From: an uncultured Bacteroidota bacterium
GTDB taxonomy: Bacteria; Bacteroidota; Bacteroidia; Flavobacteriales; Flavobacteriaceae
DNA: 64,000 nucleotides
Assembly (NCBI GenBank): GCA_902635895.1
Contig: CACPPV010000001.1
Span: forward strand, 62,001 to 126,000
Direction of reading: 5' to 3'
Shown: positions 34,301 through 45,500 of the stretch, piece after piece
How the letters are laid out: every line of letters begins with the position of its first letter
How positions within the stretch are numbered: the first letter of the stretch is position 1
The notes under the pieces: generated by a model
Databases searched by the model: none
The model's input: the letters and a program-made list of their open reading frames with translations, nothing else
Told to the model about the DNA's origin: nothing
Position numbers and translations under genes: made by a program

Positions 34301-35851
34301 ATGAGAAAAGATCTAGAAGAATTTTACAATAGAAAAGAATTACTTAAAGATGAGAACAGATCAGAATCTGTAAAAAAGAGACATAAAAAAGGAAGCAGAA
34401 CTGCGAGAGAAAATATTGAAGATTTATGCGATAAAGATTCGTTTGATGAGTTAGGATCTTTAATTGTTGCTGGTCAAAGCCAAAGACTTTCTAGGGATGA
34501 ATTAATCAAAAAAACACCAGCTGATGGACTAATTGGAGGCATTGGTAATGTTAACAGCAAAGTATTTGAAGAAAAAAACTCTAAGTGTTGTATAATGAGT
34601 TATGATTATATGGTTTTGGCTGGAACTCAGGGAGGATTTAACCATAAAAAAACAGACCGACTTATCTCAATTTCTAAAAAAGGAAAACTCCCTATTATAT
34701 TCTTTGTTGAAGGTGGTGGTGGGAGACCAGGTGATGTAGATTTTTATTCAATAAGCTCTGGCGGACTAGATCTACCAACGTGGAGTGAATTTTCTAAATT
34801 AAGTGGAAAAGTTCCTAGAATATCTATTGTTTCTGGAAATTGTTTTGCCGGAAATGCTGCAATAGCTGGATGTTCAGATGTGATTATTGCAACAAAAAAC
34901 AGTTCTATTGGGATGGCAGGTCCTTCGATGATTAAAGAAGGAGGTTTGGGTGAATATCATGCTAGCGAAATTGGACCATCAAAAATTCAATATGAAAACG
35001 GAGTCATAGATATACTAGTAAAAGATGAAAAGGAGGCTGTAGAAAAAGCTAAACAGTATCTATCCTATTTTCAAGGAAATAAAACAAAATGGAAAGTTGG
35101 AAATCAAAATCAATTACAAAATTTAATTCCAGAGAATAGAAAATATGCTTACGATATTACTAAAATCCTAAATTTAGTCTTTGATGAAAATTCAATTCTA
35201 GAATTAAGAGGAGGTTTTGCTAAAAATATGATAACAGCTCTTGCAAGAATTGAAGGTAAACCTCTTGGAATTATTGCAAATAGCACTAAGCATTTGGGTG
35301 GAGCTATTGATGGTGATGCATCTGATAAAGCATCCAGGTTTATGCAATTATGTAATGCTTTTAATTTTCCTATTATATCATTTTGTGACACTCCAGGGTT
35401 CATGGTTGGTCCAGATCATGAAAAACTTGCCTTAGTTAGAAAAACTTCCAGATTATTTATAAATGGAGCTAATTTAAAAACCCCAATAATTACAATTGTT
35501 TTAAGAAAAGCTTATGGACTTGGTGCTATGGCTATGGCTGGAGGTAATTTCCACCAATCTTACATGACATTAAGTTGGCAAACAGGAGAGTTTGGTCCTA
35601 TGGGATTAGAAGCAAGTGTTGAACTGGGTTTCAAAAAAGAATTGGATAATACATCGTCAGAAACTGAAAGAAAAAAACTTTATGATCATTTAGTTAGTCA
35701 AGCGTATGAAAAAGGGAAAGCCATAAACGCTGCCTCTAAGTTGGAAATAGATGAAGTAATTGATCCAAAAGAAACAAGATCAAGAATTTCTAATGCTTTA
35801 CATAATTATTCTGATCAAAAAGATGAACAAAACTTTATTGATTCATGGTAA
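34301..35851 (+). CDS. Acyl-CoA carboxylase carboxyltransferase subunit (PccB-like)
   Basis: 516 residues. The N half has ARENIEDLCD, ADGLIGGIG, FVEGGGGRPGD and GNCFAGNAAIAG. The C half has RGGFAKNMITALARIEGKPLGIIANSTKHLGGAIDGDASDKASRF, CDTPGFMVGP and RKAYGLGAMAMAGG. It transfers carboxyl to an acyl-CoA, or may run as a decarboxylase. It differs clearly from the MCC-type protein at 1388. No biotin protein is nearby. It is the last gene of the ten-gene operon and is followed by a terminator. Confidence 0.88.
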   Translation: MRKDLEEFYNRKELLKDENRSESVKKRHKKGSRTARENIEDLCDKDSFDELGSLIVAGQSQRLSRDELIKKTPADGLIGGIGNVNSKVFEEKNSKCCIMSYDYMVLAGTQGGFNHKKTDRLISISKKGKLPIIFFVEGGGGRPGDVDFYSISSGGLDLPTWSEFSKLSGKVPRISIVSGNCFAGNAAIAGCSDVIIATKNSSIGMAGPSMIKEGGLGEYHASEIGPSKIQYENGVIDILVKDEKEAVEKAKQYLSYFQGNKTKWKVGNQNQLQNLIPENRKYAYDITKILNLVFDENSILELRGGFAKNMITALARIEGKPLGIIANSTKHLGGAIDGDASDKASRFMQLCNAFNFPIISFCDTPGFMVGPDHEKLALVRKTSRLFINGANLKTPIITIVLRKAYGLGAMAMAGGNFHQSYMTLSWQTGEFGPMGLEASVELGFKKELDNTSSETERKKLYDHLVSQAYEKGKAINAASKLEIDEVIDPKETRSRISNALHNYSDQKDEQNFIDSW

Positions 35852-35854
35852 AAA

Positions 35855-35879
35855 AAAGCCCCGATAAAATCGAGGCTTT
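35855..35879. terminator. Bidirectional terminator between convergent genes
   Basis: AAAGCC-c-CGAT-AAA-ATCG-a-GGCTTT, with A-tract before and a T-rich edge after. On the minus strand the internal mismatch becomes a T-G wobble. It lies between the carboxyltransferase stop (35851) and the stop of the convergent gene (35887). Confidence 0.85.
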
Positions 35880-35886
35880 GAAATAA

Positions 35887-36807
35887 TTATTCTAATAAGG
35901 AGGCATTCCAATATGACCATGAGCTGATAATTTTTCCGTCATCATCAAAATCAAACGAATGATGTACTGGAACATTTACTTTTTTACCATCAGACTTTCG
36001 GATAAATTTCATCATCCACCATGACAAAACATTCTTACTATCTCTGTAATCATACTCAATATAATCAGGATATCCAATTTCATCAACTGCATATAATTTG
36101 AATCTTTTCAATAACTCTGCGTTTCCTTCAATTGCCTGGTCTAATGTTAGAGAAGTTCCCCATTCTAAATTAATATTTTTAATTACTGCATCTTTATGCC
36201 AAAATGAATAAGCTCTATCAAAGTCATTATTTAAAAAAGAATACATGAACTTTCTCACAGTATTTATATTCTTATGACTATTGTAAACCTTTCCATTTTC
36301 TCTGTCTGTTCTAGCTTCTCTTAACATTCCAAAATTTTGCTTGTTACTGTACTCAATAATGCCAGTGATTTTAGTTGAATTATCATTTAATTGATATAAT
36401 CTCAAAACAGGATGATCTAATTCAACCCCAGTGTTCTTGTTAACCGCATAAACATTAACCCAAGACTGAACCCAATTACCATCTTTTTTATATTCAAGAG
36501 CATCAGGATAAGCTCCATCTGAATCCTTAAATGAAACATAATCAAAATAATTTTTGAACCATCTAATGTTATTTAGAATTCTTTCCTTACCACCCCATCT
36601 TGTATCGTGAGTATTTCCATCATACCAATTAACATCATCGTGTAACATTGAGGCAGCTAACTCGATATCTCCATCAGTCATTGCCTTATTATAAGAGGCT
36701 ATTAGGTCTATTCCAGGATGTTTATCGTATAGTACACCATTTTTCTTTTTCTGAGCACTAACAGAAAATGTGATAAGTGCTATTAAAATAAAAGTAATTT
36801 TTTTCAT
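35887..36807 (-). CDS. Secreted protein with two NTF2/SnoaL-like domains
   Basis: 306 residues with a signal peptide (about 1-18, ending VSAQ). Two tandem NTF2-like units are visible: about 30-165 (YNKAMTDGDIELAASMLHDDVNWYDG...) and about 185-305 (RKFMYSFLNNDFDRAYSFWHKDAVIKN...). Each has the cone-forming helix then a strand sheet. The function is unknown; such pockets bind small hydrophobic ligands. It is a paralogue of the protein at 62553, sharing KKKNG near the signal cleavage site, a similar layout and the ending SW.YWN.A.L. It is monocistronic. Confidence 0.82.
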   Translation of the reverse strand: MKKITFILIALITFSVSAQKKKNGVLYDKHPGIDLIASYNKAMTDGDIELAASMLHDDVNWYDGNTHDTRWGGKERILNNIRWFKNYFDYVSFKDSDGAYPDALEYKKDGNWVQSWVNVYAVNKNTGVELDHPVLRLYQLNDNSTKITGIIEYSNKQNFGMLREARTDRENGKVYNSHKNINTVRKFMYSFLNNDFDRAYSFWHKDAVIKNINLEWGTSLTLDQAIEGNAELLKRFKLYAVDEIGYPDYIEYDYRDSKNVLSWWMMKFIRKSDGKKVNVPVHHSFDFDDDGKIISSWSYWNASLLE

Positions 36808-36846
36808 AATATATTAATTTGATTAAAATACTAATATAAGAAAAAA

Positions 36847-36864
36847 ACATTCTACGAAGAATGT
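36847..36864 (-). terminator. Rho-independent terminator after the gene at 36868
   Basis: On the minus strand, ACATTCT-TCGT-AGAATGT followed by a run of T, only 3 bp beyond the stop codon at 36868. Confidence 0.8.
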
Positions 36865-36867
36865 CAA

Positions 36868-37515
36868 TTAAAATTTTTTAACAACAATAAAGGTTGCAGT
36901 AGCACCAGTTGAAAGATTCCACTGATTTGAAGAGATTAATAAATTAGAATCATCAAAAACTCTTAGCTCAGCTGTATTAGGACCAGAACTTCCTTGATTA
37001 AGTGCAGTAAAATCTATTTTATTAAAACCTTTAGTAAGAGGAAGTTTAAAACCTGAAAAACTTGAGTTGAGATATAAATTATCAATAACTATTGAATCAT
37101 TTACTGAAATTCTTACCCTATCTCCATCAACGTATTCAAAATCTCTACACAAAATATTTACATAAGTTGAAGCGGTTGATACATCGCCAAGATATTCACC
37201 TTTATTATAATTATTTGGTGCTTTTTCTTTCTCACGATTTAATTTCTTTATATAAATATCACCTGGGTTTAAAAAAGTTTCATTTTTATCTAATCTTTGA
37301 TTTGAAGTATTAGATTCTTCCTTTTTTTTAATGGAGAAATAATTAGGATTTATAGGAGTAATATTTAATCTTTTTATTGCTTCCGAACTAGGTGGAAGAA
37401 ACTCAATTTTTCTTTTAGAATTTTCAATTTGAGAAAACCCAAACGCAAAACAAAATAAGAATAATGTAATTACTGTTTTGTCAAATTTTAAAAAAGAATT
37501 AGAAATCAGTTTCAT
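36868..37515 (-). CDS. Secreted protein with a conserved Flavobacteriia C-terminal domain
   Basis: 215 residues with a signal region around residues 13-29 (ending FGFSQ). The C-terminal half (about 115-213: CRDFEYVDGDRVRISVNDS, GFNKIDFTALNQGSSGPNTAELRVFDD) is a beta-rich domain I have seen in secreted Bacteroidota proteins of unknown function. The middle (about 60-100) is low-complexity and probably unstructured. It is monocistronic with its own terminator. I assign no activity. Confidence 0.75.
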   Translation of the reverse strand: MKLISNSFLKFDKTVITLFLFCFAFGFSQIENSKRKIEFLPPSSEAIKRLNITPINPNYFSIKKKEESNTSNQRLDKNETFLNPGDIYIKKLNREKEKAPNNYNKGEYLGDVSTASTYVNILCRDFEYVDGDRVRISVNDSIVIDNLYLNSSFSGFKLPLTKGFNKIDFTALNQGSSGPNTAELRVFDDSNLLISSNQWNLSTGATATFIVVKKF

Positions 37516-37553
37516 AATTATGGTATCACAAATATGATGCCTTTAAAATTGTA

Positions 37554-40500
37554 TTATTTAAAATATTTTTTGTGTTTAAAATAAGAAGCAAATCCCAAAA
37601 TAAAGACAAATAAAGCTGAATAATAAACAAAATTTGGAGTTATTACTTTATCACCACTAGCATATGAGTGAAGACCAGTTAGATAAAAATTAACTCCAAA
37701 GTAAGTCATTACAATACTTGCAAAAGCAATAATTGACATCAAATTAAAAGCCCATCTCCCTCTTAAACCAGGTATTAATCGCATATGTAATACAAACGCA
37801 TAAACCATGATACTTATTAATGCCCAAGTTTCTTTAGGATCCCAGCCCCAATATCTACCCCAACTCTCGTTAGCCCACTGACCTCCTAAAAAATTTCCAA
37901 TGGTAAACATAATTAAACCAACAGTTAAAGTAAGTTCATTAATTATTGTTAATTCCTTAAGGTTTAACTCAATTTTTTTCTTGTTTTTATCATTGGTAAG
38001 AAGAATTAAAAACAATGAAACAATCCCAAGAATCATCCCGAGTGTAAAAGGACCATAGCTGCCCACTATAACAGAGACATGAATCATTAACCAATAACTA
38101 TCTAGAACTGGCACTAAATTGGCAATTTCAGGATCCATCCAATTCCAATGAGCAATCATTAAAATCATCGAAGCAACAAAAGAAGTTGAAGCAAGGGTTA
38201 AATCAGATTTTCTACCAAAAGCAAGCCCTATTCCAACAGTTGCCCAAGCTACATAAATCATTGACTCGTAAGCATCACTCCAAGGAGCATGACCTGAAAT
38301 ATACCAACGTGCAACTAAACCTAAAGTATGTAAAATAAAAAGGAAGACAATAGAGTACTTTGAAAATTTAATAAGATATTTTAAAAACTTTTTATCATTA
38401 AAAATTTGAAAAATTAAAAAAATGAACATTAATGTTCCAACATACATATACCAGCTAAATAAATTTCTGAAAATATCGTATTTATTATAGAGAATTTCAG
38501 CTTTTATTTTATCCTGAGATGGCAGTACTGAGGATCCATATTTATTTTGAAAGCCTTGAATACTTTCTAATATTTTTTTAGAATTTGTATAGTCATTAGA
38601 CTCCATGTCTCTTTGTAAAGAACCTATATAAAGTGGTAAGATATTTTTTACATACAATGAGTCTACACCCTTAAAATCATCGATATTTAATTCCTTAAAA
38701 GAAACCCATTTGTTGTTAACATCATTTGGAATAGGAAAAATTTTTAAAATTTTTCCATCAATAGCGGAAAATAAAAGATTAACTTTTCTATCTGTTTCTA
38801 TAAAATCCTTTTCAAATTTATTGGGTAACGAGGATTTATAAGCACTCTCAAGCTTAGGAGCTAGTTTATAATTCCCATTCTCATCAAAAAAATCTACAAA
38901 AGCAGCAAACTTATCAGTACTATTTCTTCCAATGATTTTTCTTAAACTATCATTTCCTCTTTGTAAATATATTATTGGGACATTATACCATAAAAGCGGA
39001 TCCTTAGTAATAGAAAGCATTACTTGATCTGCATTTAGATTTTTGTAAGTATCGGATTTACTCACTTTTCTTAAAAGTTCAGATGAAAAAGTATTTAAAG
39101 GTTTCATTCTACCTCCAGAATCTTGAATTACTAAACTTCCAAACTCTTGGGCGTGTAATTCATCTACTGGATTGTTGACAATAAGCGAATCTACTTGTGT
39201 AAAACCAGTTTGTATTTGTTTATGAGTGTGATTATCCTGAGAATAAATTGTTCCAGAAAATAAAACCAAAATTAACGTTAGCTTTTGTTTTTTTAGCTTA
39301 ACTTTTTCAAGCTGTTTTGCCAAATCTTTAAATCTAGTTTTACCAAAAAACATAATACCTAATAATCCAATGTAAAGTAAAAAATAGCCAATGTATGTAA
39401 CTAAAGTTCCATAAAAATCATTATTTACAGAAAGAATTGTTCCTTTCTCATCTGGATCAAAACTTGCTTGAAAAAAACGATATCCAGAATGATTTAAAAT
39501 GTGATTCATGTAAATATCGTAGTCAAAAGTTTCCTCACCGATTACGGTAACTTTACTCATAAAACTGCTATAACTTTTTTCAGTTCCAGGATACTTTTCA
39601 GCAATAAAATCGTTTAATCTTATTTGAAATGGAAGGTTTTTTTCCAATGATCCGTAGGTTAGTAAAAAATCTAATCCTCCAACAGTAATTTTCTTTGGAT
39701 CATTAACTATTCCTTTAGCTCCTAGTAAACCAATTTCTGTTGATTCATTCTTTGAGCTAATTTTTAAAAACAATCCATCTTGTTGGGTTTCTTCTTCAGA
39801 TTTTACAATCTCAAATTTTCCATTAATTGGCTGGTCTGGAAATACAAATTGTAAACCAGCTGTGTTGTATAAAGATCTAAGCTGTAGAGTTTGGTCTTGG
39901 TTTTCAATAAGATTACCCTGCATTTGATCTGCCATACGCATAAAATCGCCTGCAAAAGGGCTGTTTATAATCAAACCATTCTCAGTTTCTGTAATGTTAA
40001 TAGCTCCTTCAGTTGGTTTGTTTAATGCAAATAAAATGTTATGTACACTTGTAACTTCTCCGAATTTTAAAAAATGTTCGTGACGATTTCCTTTGCTTGC
40101 CTCAACAATTTTTAAATATTTTTCACCATCTTCATCTTCAACTAATCCTTCTTTTGCATTCTCAATAAAATCAACATATTCAATTAAAAAATCTTGCCCT
40201 TTTAAATCATAGTTCCAAGATAAACTATTGGTAGTATGTTCTGAAAACAAAAAATCATCTTGTAATTTTCTTCTTATAAGAGTACCATCCACCTCACCAT
40301 CAATGTAAGCTGTCAAGTAAGTTTTTTCAGATAAAAAACTATTGGAAGATGCATTTTCTCTTATAGGCATAACTCCTTCATAACCAATATATCTAGTTAT
40401 ACCAGCCCCAAGAATAATTAAAATCCAAGATAGATGTAACATTAAAACTGGCCATTTATTAAATTTTAGTAGATTGTATCTTTTAATGTTAAAAACAAAA

Positions 40501-40682
40501 TTTATTACAAAAATGACCATGATTAATTCAAACCATGTAGCATTATAAATCAAAATCTTAGCAGTATCAGTTGTGTAATAAGTCTCAATAAAAGTACCTA
40601 TCCCCATAGCAAGGGCAGAAACGAGAAATAATATTGCAGTAAGGCGAGTTGAAACTATAAAAGAAATTAATTTTTTACCCAT
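37554..40682 (-). CDS. ccsBA: Cytochrome c biogenesis protein CcsBA (ResB-CcsA fusion)
   Basis: 1042 residues. The N part (about 1-480) is ResB/CcsB-like with helices near 12-30, 42-58, 75-95 and 425-445 and a large periplasmic domain. The C part (about 740-1042) is CcsA-like with many helices and the haem-handling WWD segment GGQWANESWGRYWGWDPKETW, plus conserved His residues in helices on each side. It exports haem and ligates it to apocytochromes c in system II assembly. The fusion is normal in Bacteroidota. Its start overlaps the upstream SurA-like gene by 16 bp. Confidence 0.95.
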   Translation of the reverse strand: MGKKLISFIVSTRLTAILFLVSALAMGIGTFIETYYTTDTAKILIYNATWFELIMVIFVINFVFNIKRYNLLKFNKWPVLMLHLSWILIILGAGITRYIGYEGVMPIRENASSNSFLSEKTYLTAYIDGEVDGTLIRRKLQDDFLFSEHTTNSLSWNYDLKGQDFLIEYVDFIENAKEGLVEDEDGEKYLKIVEASKGNRHEHFLKFGEVTSVHNILFALNKPTEGAINITETENGLIINSPFAGDFMRMADQMQGNLIENQDQTLQLRSLYNTAGLQFVFPDQPINGKFEIVKSEEETQQDGLFLKISSKNESTEIGLLGAKGIVNDPKKITVGGLDFLLTYGSLEKNLPFQIRLNDFIAEKYPGTEKSYSSFMSKVTVIGEETFDYDIYMNHILNHSGYRFFQASFDPDEKGTILSVNNDFYGTLVTYIGYFLLYIGLLGIMFFGKTRFKDLAKQLEKVKLKKQKLTLILVLFSGTIYSQDNHTHKQIQTGFTQVDSLIVNNPVDELHAQEFGSLVIQDSGGRMKPLNTFSSELLRKVSKSDTYKNLNADQVMLSITKDPLLWYNVPIIYLQRGNDSLRKIIGRNSTDKFAAFVDFFDENGNYKLAPKLESAYKSSLPNKFEKDFIETDRKVNLLFSAIDGKILKIFPIPNDVNNKWVSFKELNIDDFKGVDSLYVKNILPLYIGSLQRDMESNDYTNSKKILESIQGFQNKYGSSVLPSQDKIKAEILYNKYDIFRNLFSWYMYVGTLMFIFLIFQIFNDKKFLKYLIKFSKYSIVFLFILHTLGLVARWYISGHAPWSDAYESMIYVAWATVGIGLAFGRKSDLTLASTSFVASMILMIAHWNWMDPEIANLVPVLDSYWLMIHVSVIVGSYGPFTLGMILGIVSLFLILLTNDKNKKKIELNLKELTIINELTLTVGLIMFTIGNFLGGQWANESWGRYWGWDPKETWALISIMVYAFVLHMRLIPGLRGRWAFNLMSIIAFASIVMTYFGVNFYLTGLHSYASGDKVITPNFVYYSALFVFILGFASYFKHKKYFK

Positions 40683-42040
40683 TTATTAGAGAAATTACAA
40701 GTTTGATTGTCTTTGTTAATGTTAATGTAAGTATCCTCAATTTTTTCCACCATCCAGCTTTGGATCCTTTTTAGTTGTTTTTCTTTTAGGGCTAGTTCTT
40801 TAATTTTTATGTAATCTTTTGAATAATCAGCGATATGTTCATCATACCTGTTGCTAACTTTTATGATTTTATACTTTAACACTCCTCTTCTATCTTCGTC
40901 TTTTAATGGCATTGATATTTCGTTATCTTTAAGTCTTTGAGCTTGACTATATAAAACAGGATCCATTTTAGTTAATTCAAATCTTGTATCTCCTGTTGTT
41001 GGATTTATTAATACTCCTCCGTTAGCAGCAGTTTCTTTTTCATCAGATAATGATTTTGCTGCTTCCTCAAACGAAAGTTCACCATCCAAAATTCTTTTTC
41101 TTATTAAATCTAAAGTTCTTTTTGCATCTACAATGGCTTCATTGGTTACTTCTGGAATTAACAAAATGTGTCTTACATCAACCTCTTGACCTCTTATTCT
41201 TTCAACCTTTGCTATATGCCAACCATTATCAGTCTTAAATGGATCGGATACTTCACCCTCTCTAAGTCTGTATACTGCATCTCTAAACTCTTTTACCATT
41301 TGTGGTCTGTTTCTATTAAGTGTGTACATGCCTCCAGTAGCTCTTGAACCTGGGTCTTGAGAATATAATATTGCTTTGGTTGCAAATGAAGAACCGTTCA
41401 CAACAACATCATTTTTAATTGTTTCTAACCTTCTTATAACCTTCTGCTCTTCGTCCTCAGAAACTTTTGGATTGATTACAATTTGTGCGAGTTCTAATTC
41501 AGCACCAAAAACAGGTCTTTCATACTTTGGAATTGAAAAAAAGAATTGTCTGACCTCCTCAGGTGTTATTTCAATTTCTTCGACTATTTTATTTTGCATC
41601 AACTCTGAAAGTTGTCGTACTTTATTTATTTCAAATAGCTCTGATCTAAATGTTTGTTCATCATTTTTTTTGTAAAACTCTAGAACTTTATCAATGCTTC
41701 CCAGCTGATCGACAAAATAATCTATTGTTCTATCAACGTATGAGTAGATTTGATTATTATCAACTTGCAAACTATCTTGTTCTGCATGATGAGCATACAA
41801 TTTGTCTTCCATAAGTTTACCAAGTAAACTGCACCTGGTAATGTTTTGTGTAGATACACCTTGTGATTGTAAGTCAATCAAAGTTTTATCAACGTCAGAT
41901 TCTAGAATTACATAATCTCCAACGACAGCTGAAACTCCATCAATTTTAATTTTTGAACTCAAGTTAGAATCAGTAGATTCCTGACTGTAAATAAAATTTA
42001 TAAGTATAAAAAATACAAAAAAACTATTTATTGTTTTCAT
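40667..42040 (-). CDS. SurA-like periplasmic peptidyl-prolyl isomerase with two parvulin domains
   Basis: The track starts at 42076, but the ATG at 42040 (13th codon) begins a clean signal peptide MKTINSFFVFFILINFIYSQ, so I use it; the product is 457 residues. A SurA N-domain (about 30-165: IKIDGVSAVVGDYVILESDVDK) is followed by two rotamase domains (about 170-275 and 280-395) with GGMYTLNRNRPQMVKEF, DNGWHIAKVERI and VRHILLIPE. It assists folding of outer-membrane proteins such as the TonB receptor. It overlaps the upstream lipoprotein gene by 17 bp and ccsBA by 16 bp. Confidence 0.9.
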   Translation of the reverse strand: MKTINSFFVFFILINFIYSQESTDSNLSSKIKIDGVSAVVGDYVILESDVDKTLIDLQSQGVSTQNITRCSLLGKLMEDKLYAHHAEQDSLQVDNNQIYSYVDRTIDYFVDQLGSIDKVLEFYKKNDEQTFRSELFEINKVRQLSELMQNKIVEEIEITPEEVRQFFFSIPKYERPVFGAELELAQIVINPKVSEDEEQKVIRRLETIKNDVVVNGSSFATKAILYSQDPGSRATGGMYTLNRNRPQMVKEFRDAVYRLREGEVSDPFKTDNGWHIAKVERIRGQEVDVRHILLIPEVTNEAIVDAKRTLDLIRKRILDGELSFEEAAKSLSDEKETAANGGVLINPTTGDTRFELTKMDPVLYSQAQRLKDNEISMPLKDEDRRGVLKYKIIKVSNRYDEHIADYSKDYIKIKELALKEKQLKRIQSWMVEKIEDTYININKDNQTCNFSNKWVKN

Positions 42041-42875
42041 AAAATTCAAATTCATTTTTAAGAAGAGCATCCTCAATTAATTCTTTTTCAAATTTACTAA
42101 TAAACTCTAACTTTTTCTTATTAATCAGCACCTGATTTATAGTTGTTTTTATAAAGCTGTAAGGAGCAATTTCATTTTTAAATTTAGAGTCCTTAATATT
42201 AATCAAATATAATTCCAAAGAGTCTTCAAATTTGTAAAATAACTTATTTTTAACAATGTTTCTCTTCAATCTTTCATTGAGCTCTGGAAATTTTGTAAAG
42301 AAAAGAGATTTGTTTATCCAAACAGAATCGTTAAAATAAAATGAAGAAAATTGTAAGGAAATTGAATCTAAAAACTCTAAATCATTTTTATTAAATCTTC
42401 TAAAGCGTTTAATAATATCTTTATTATTGTAATTGTTCTTGCTTATTTTTAAATATTTAGCCTTTACTATATCCTGGTTTAATTTAAAATTTGATTTGTT
42501 TTGGTCATAATAAAGAGTCAAAGAGGTGTCTGGAACAATCGTATCCATTAAAGCTTTTACTATTTTCTCCTTATAATTAAATGAATACAAATCATTTTTG
42601 TAGGATTCTATCAACTTATTTATTTCATCTTGTTCTGTATGATCTAAATTAATTAGAGCTTGATTGTATAGAAGTTTATTTTTTGCCCAATTATCAATAA
42701 AATTTTTTGCAAATAATATACTATCATCTTTTGATATGTTTTTTGGTAATTTCTCTATTAAGTCAGAATTATATAAAAATTCATCATTAAGTCTAGCAAT
42801 TACTTGATCAGGCTTATTTTCTAATAAGTCACAGCCTTGAAAAATAAATATTAAAACAATGAGATATTTTTTCAA
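42024..42875 (-). CDS. Lipoprotein with SurA-N-like helical fold
   Basis: 283 residues from a TTG start. The signal ends in a lipobox FQGC (Cys15). The following helical sequence (DQVIARLNDEFLYNSDLIEKLPK, FAKNFIDNWAKNKLLYNQAL) has the look of the SurA/PpiC N-domain, but I see no rotamase domain. It probably acts as a periplasmic chaperone beside the SurA protein encoded downstream. It is 5 bp after guaB; the guaB-isomerase-isomerase order is common in Flavobacteriia. Confidence 0.78.
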   Translation of the reverse strand: MKKYLIVLIFIFQGCDLLENKPDQVIARLNDEFLYNSDLIEKLPKNISKDDSILFAKNFIDNWAKNKLLYNQALINLDHTEQDEINKLIESYKNDLYSFNYKEKIVKALMDTIVPDTSLTLYYDQNKSNFKLNQDIVKAKYLKISKNNYNNKDIIKRFRRFNKNDLEFLDSISLQFSSFYFNDSVWINKSLFFTKFPELNERLKRNIVKNKLFYKFEDSLELYLINIKDSKFKNEIAPYSFIKTTINQVLINKKKLEFISKFEKELIEDALLKNEFEFYENNK

Positions 42876-42880
42876 TTTAT

Positions 42881-44389
<1,509 letters not shown>

Positions 44390-44450
44390 CTAAATTTTAA
44401 GATTACTCTGAGTTATCGAAGGAAATAAAAATACGTTTATTAATTTAAAG

Positions 44451-44521
44451 AAAGGAACTGTATAGTATTACCACTAAATAACAAAACAAAGCTCCAATTT
44501 ATTTTTCTATACAGCTCCTTT
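44451..44521. repeat. Long inverted repeat between HMG-CoA lyase and guaB
   Basis: AAAGGAACTGTATAG (44451-44465) faces CTATACAGCTCCTTT (44507-44521) across 41 bases. 14 of 15 positions pair, and on the minus strand the remaining one is a G-T wobble. It lies in the largest intergenic gap of the window (44354-44616), where I see no gene. It may be a structured 3' end or a remnant of a small element. Confidence 0.55.
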
Positions 44522-44616
44522 AATTAATAATCTACTATCAAAAGATTAATCAAAAATATATTTAAAAATTGTAAAAACCTAGCTTATTTTTAATTAATCT
44601 AAATAAAAATAATGAA

Positions 44617-45480
44617 TCAATTGTATTTTCTAAATAATTTTAGAGCATCATTATAACATGATTCAAAATGTAAAGAATTTATTGAAGTATTCTCTTTTAT
44701 TGAATTAAAGAATGATAAAAGTTTTTCGGTTGGCACATTCCCTGTTAGATCGTCTTTAGCCATAGGGCATCCTCCAAAACCCATTATCGCACCATCAAAT
44801 CTTCTACAACCATTAATATATGCTTCATTGACTTTTTCATACCATTCATTTGGCTTGCTATGAAAGTGTGCTCCAAATTCTATTTCAGAATATCTTGGTA
44901 TTAAAAAAGAATATATTTTATTAATATCTGATTTTTTTGCTGTTCCGATGGTATCTGAAATTGAAATTGTTTCAACACCAATTGAATTTAAACCCTGTAT
45001 CCATTTTTCAATAATTTCTAAATTCCAAGGTTCTCCGTATGGATTACCAAATCCCATAGATAAATAAACTACCAATTTTTTATTTTTTGCATCAATTAAA
45101 GATTTAATTTTTTTTATATCATCGAAGGATTCAGAAATAGTCTTATTAGAATTTCTCATCTGAAATATCTCAGAAACAGAAAATGGATATCCTATGTAAG
45201 AAATAGTTGAATAATTACAAGCAGCTACAGCTCCTCTATAATTTGCAACAATCACGAGTAATTTTGAATTAGTATTTGCTGTATCAAGATTATTAATTAT
45301 GTAATCCGTATCCTTCATTTGAGGAACAACTCTACTCGACACAAAACTTCCAAAATCCACTACATCAAAACCAACGGATAATACGGATTGTAAATAAGAA
45401 AGTTTTTCATCACTAGGAATCCACCTTTTTATTCCTTGCATAGCATCTCTTGGACATTCAATAATTTTAATTTTGGACAT
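44617..45480 (-). CDS. Hydroxymethylglutaryl-CoA lyase
   Basis: 287 residues of the HMG-CoA lyase/DRE-TIM family: IIECPRDAMQGIKRWIPS at the start, GFDVVDFGSFVSSRVVPQMKDT, SISDTIGTAKKSD, EFGAHFHSKPNEW and the Cys loop GFGGCPMAKDDLTGNVPTE. It splits HMG-CoA to acetyl-CoA and acetoacetate. Together with the MCC-type carboxylase, the crotonase and acetoacetyl-CoA synthetase at the left of the window it would complete the lower leucine or isoprenoid route. It follows the LysE gene by 20 bp. Confidence 0.93.
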   Translation of the reverse strand: MSKIKIIECPRDAMQGIKRWIPSDEKLSYLQSVLSVGFDVVDFGSFVSSRVVPQMKDTDYIINNLDTANTNSKLLVIVANYRGAVAACNYSTISYIGYPFSVSEIFQMRNSNKTISESFDDIKKIKSLIDAKNKKLVVYLSMGFGNPYGEPWNLEIIEKWIQGLNSIGVETISISDTIGTAKKSDINKIYSFLIPRYSEIEFGAHFHSKPNEWYEKVNEAYINGCRRFDGAIMGFGGCPMAKDDLTGNVPTEKLLSFFNSIKENTSINSLHFESCYNDALKLFRKYN

Positions 45481-45500
45481 TACATAAATTTACCTTTTTA

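Noticed and set aside
36826-36836. Single ATACTAA half-site before the NTF2-like gene, and a similar one near 44387 before guaB
   Set aside because: Only one half is present and such 7-mers are expected by chance in DNA this AT-rich.
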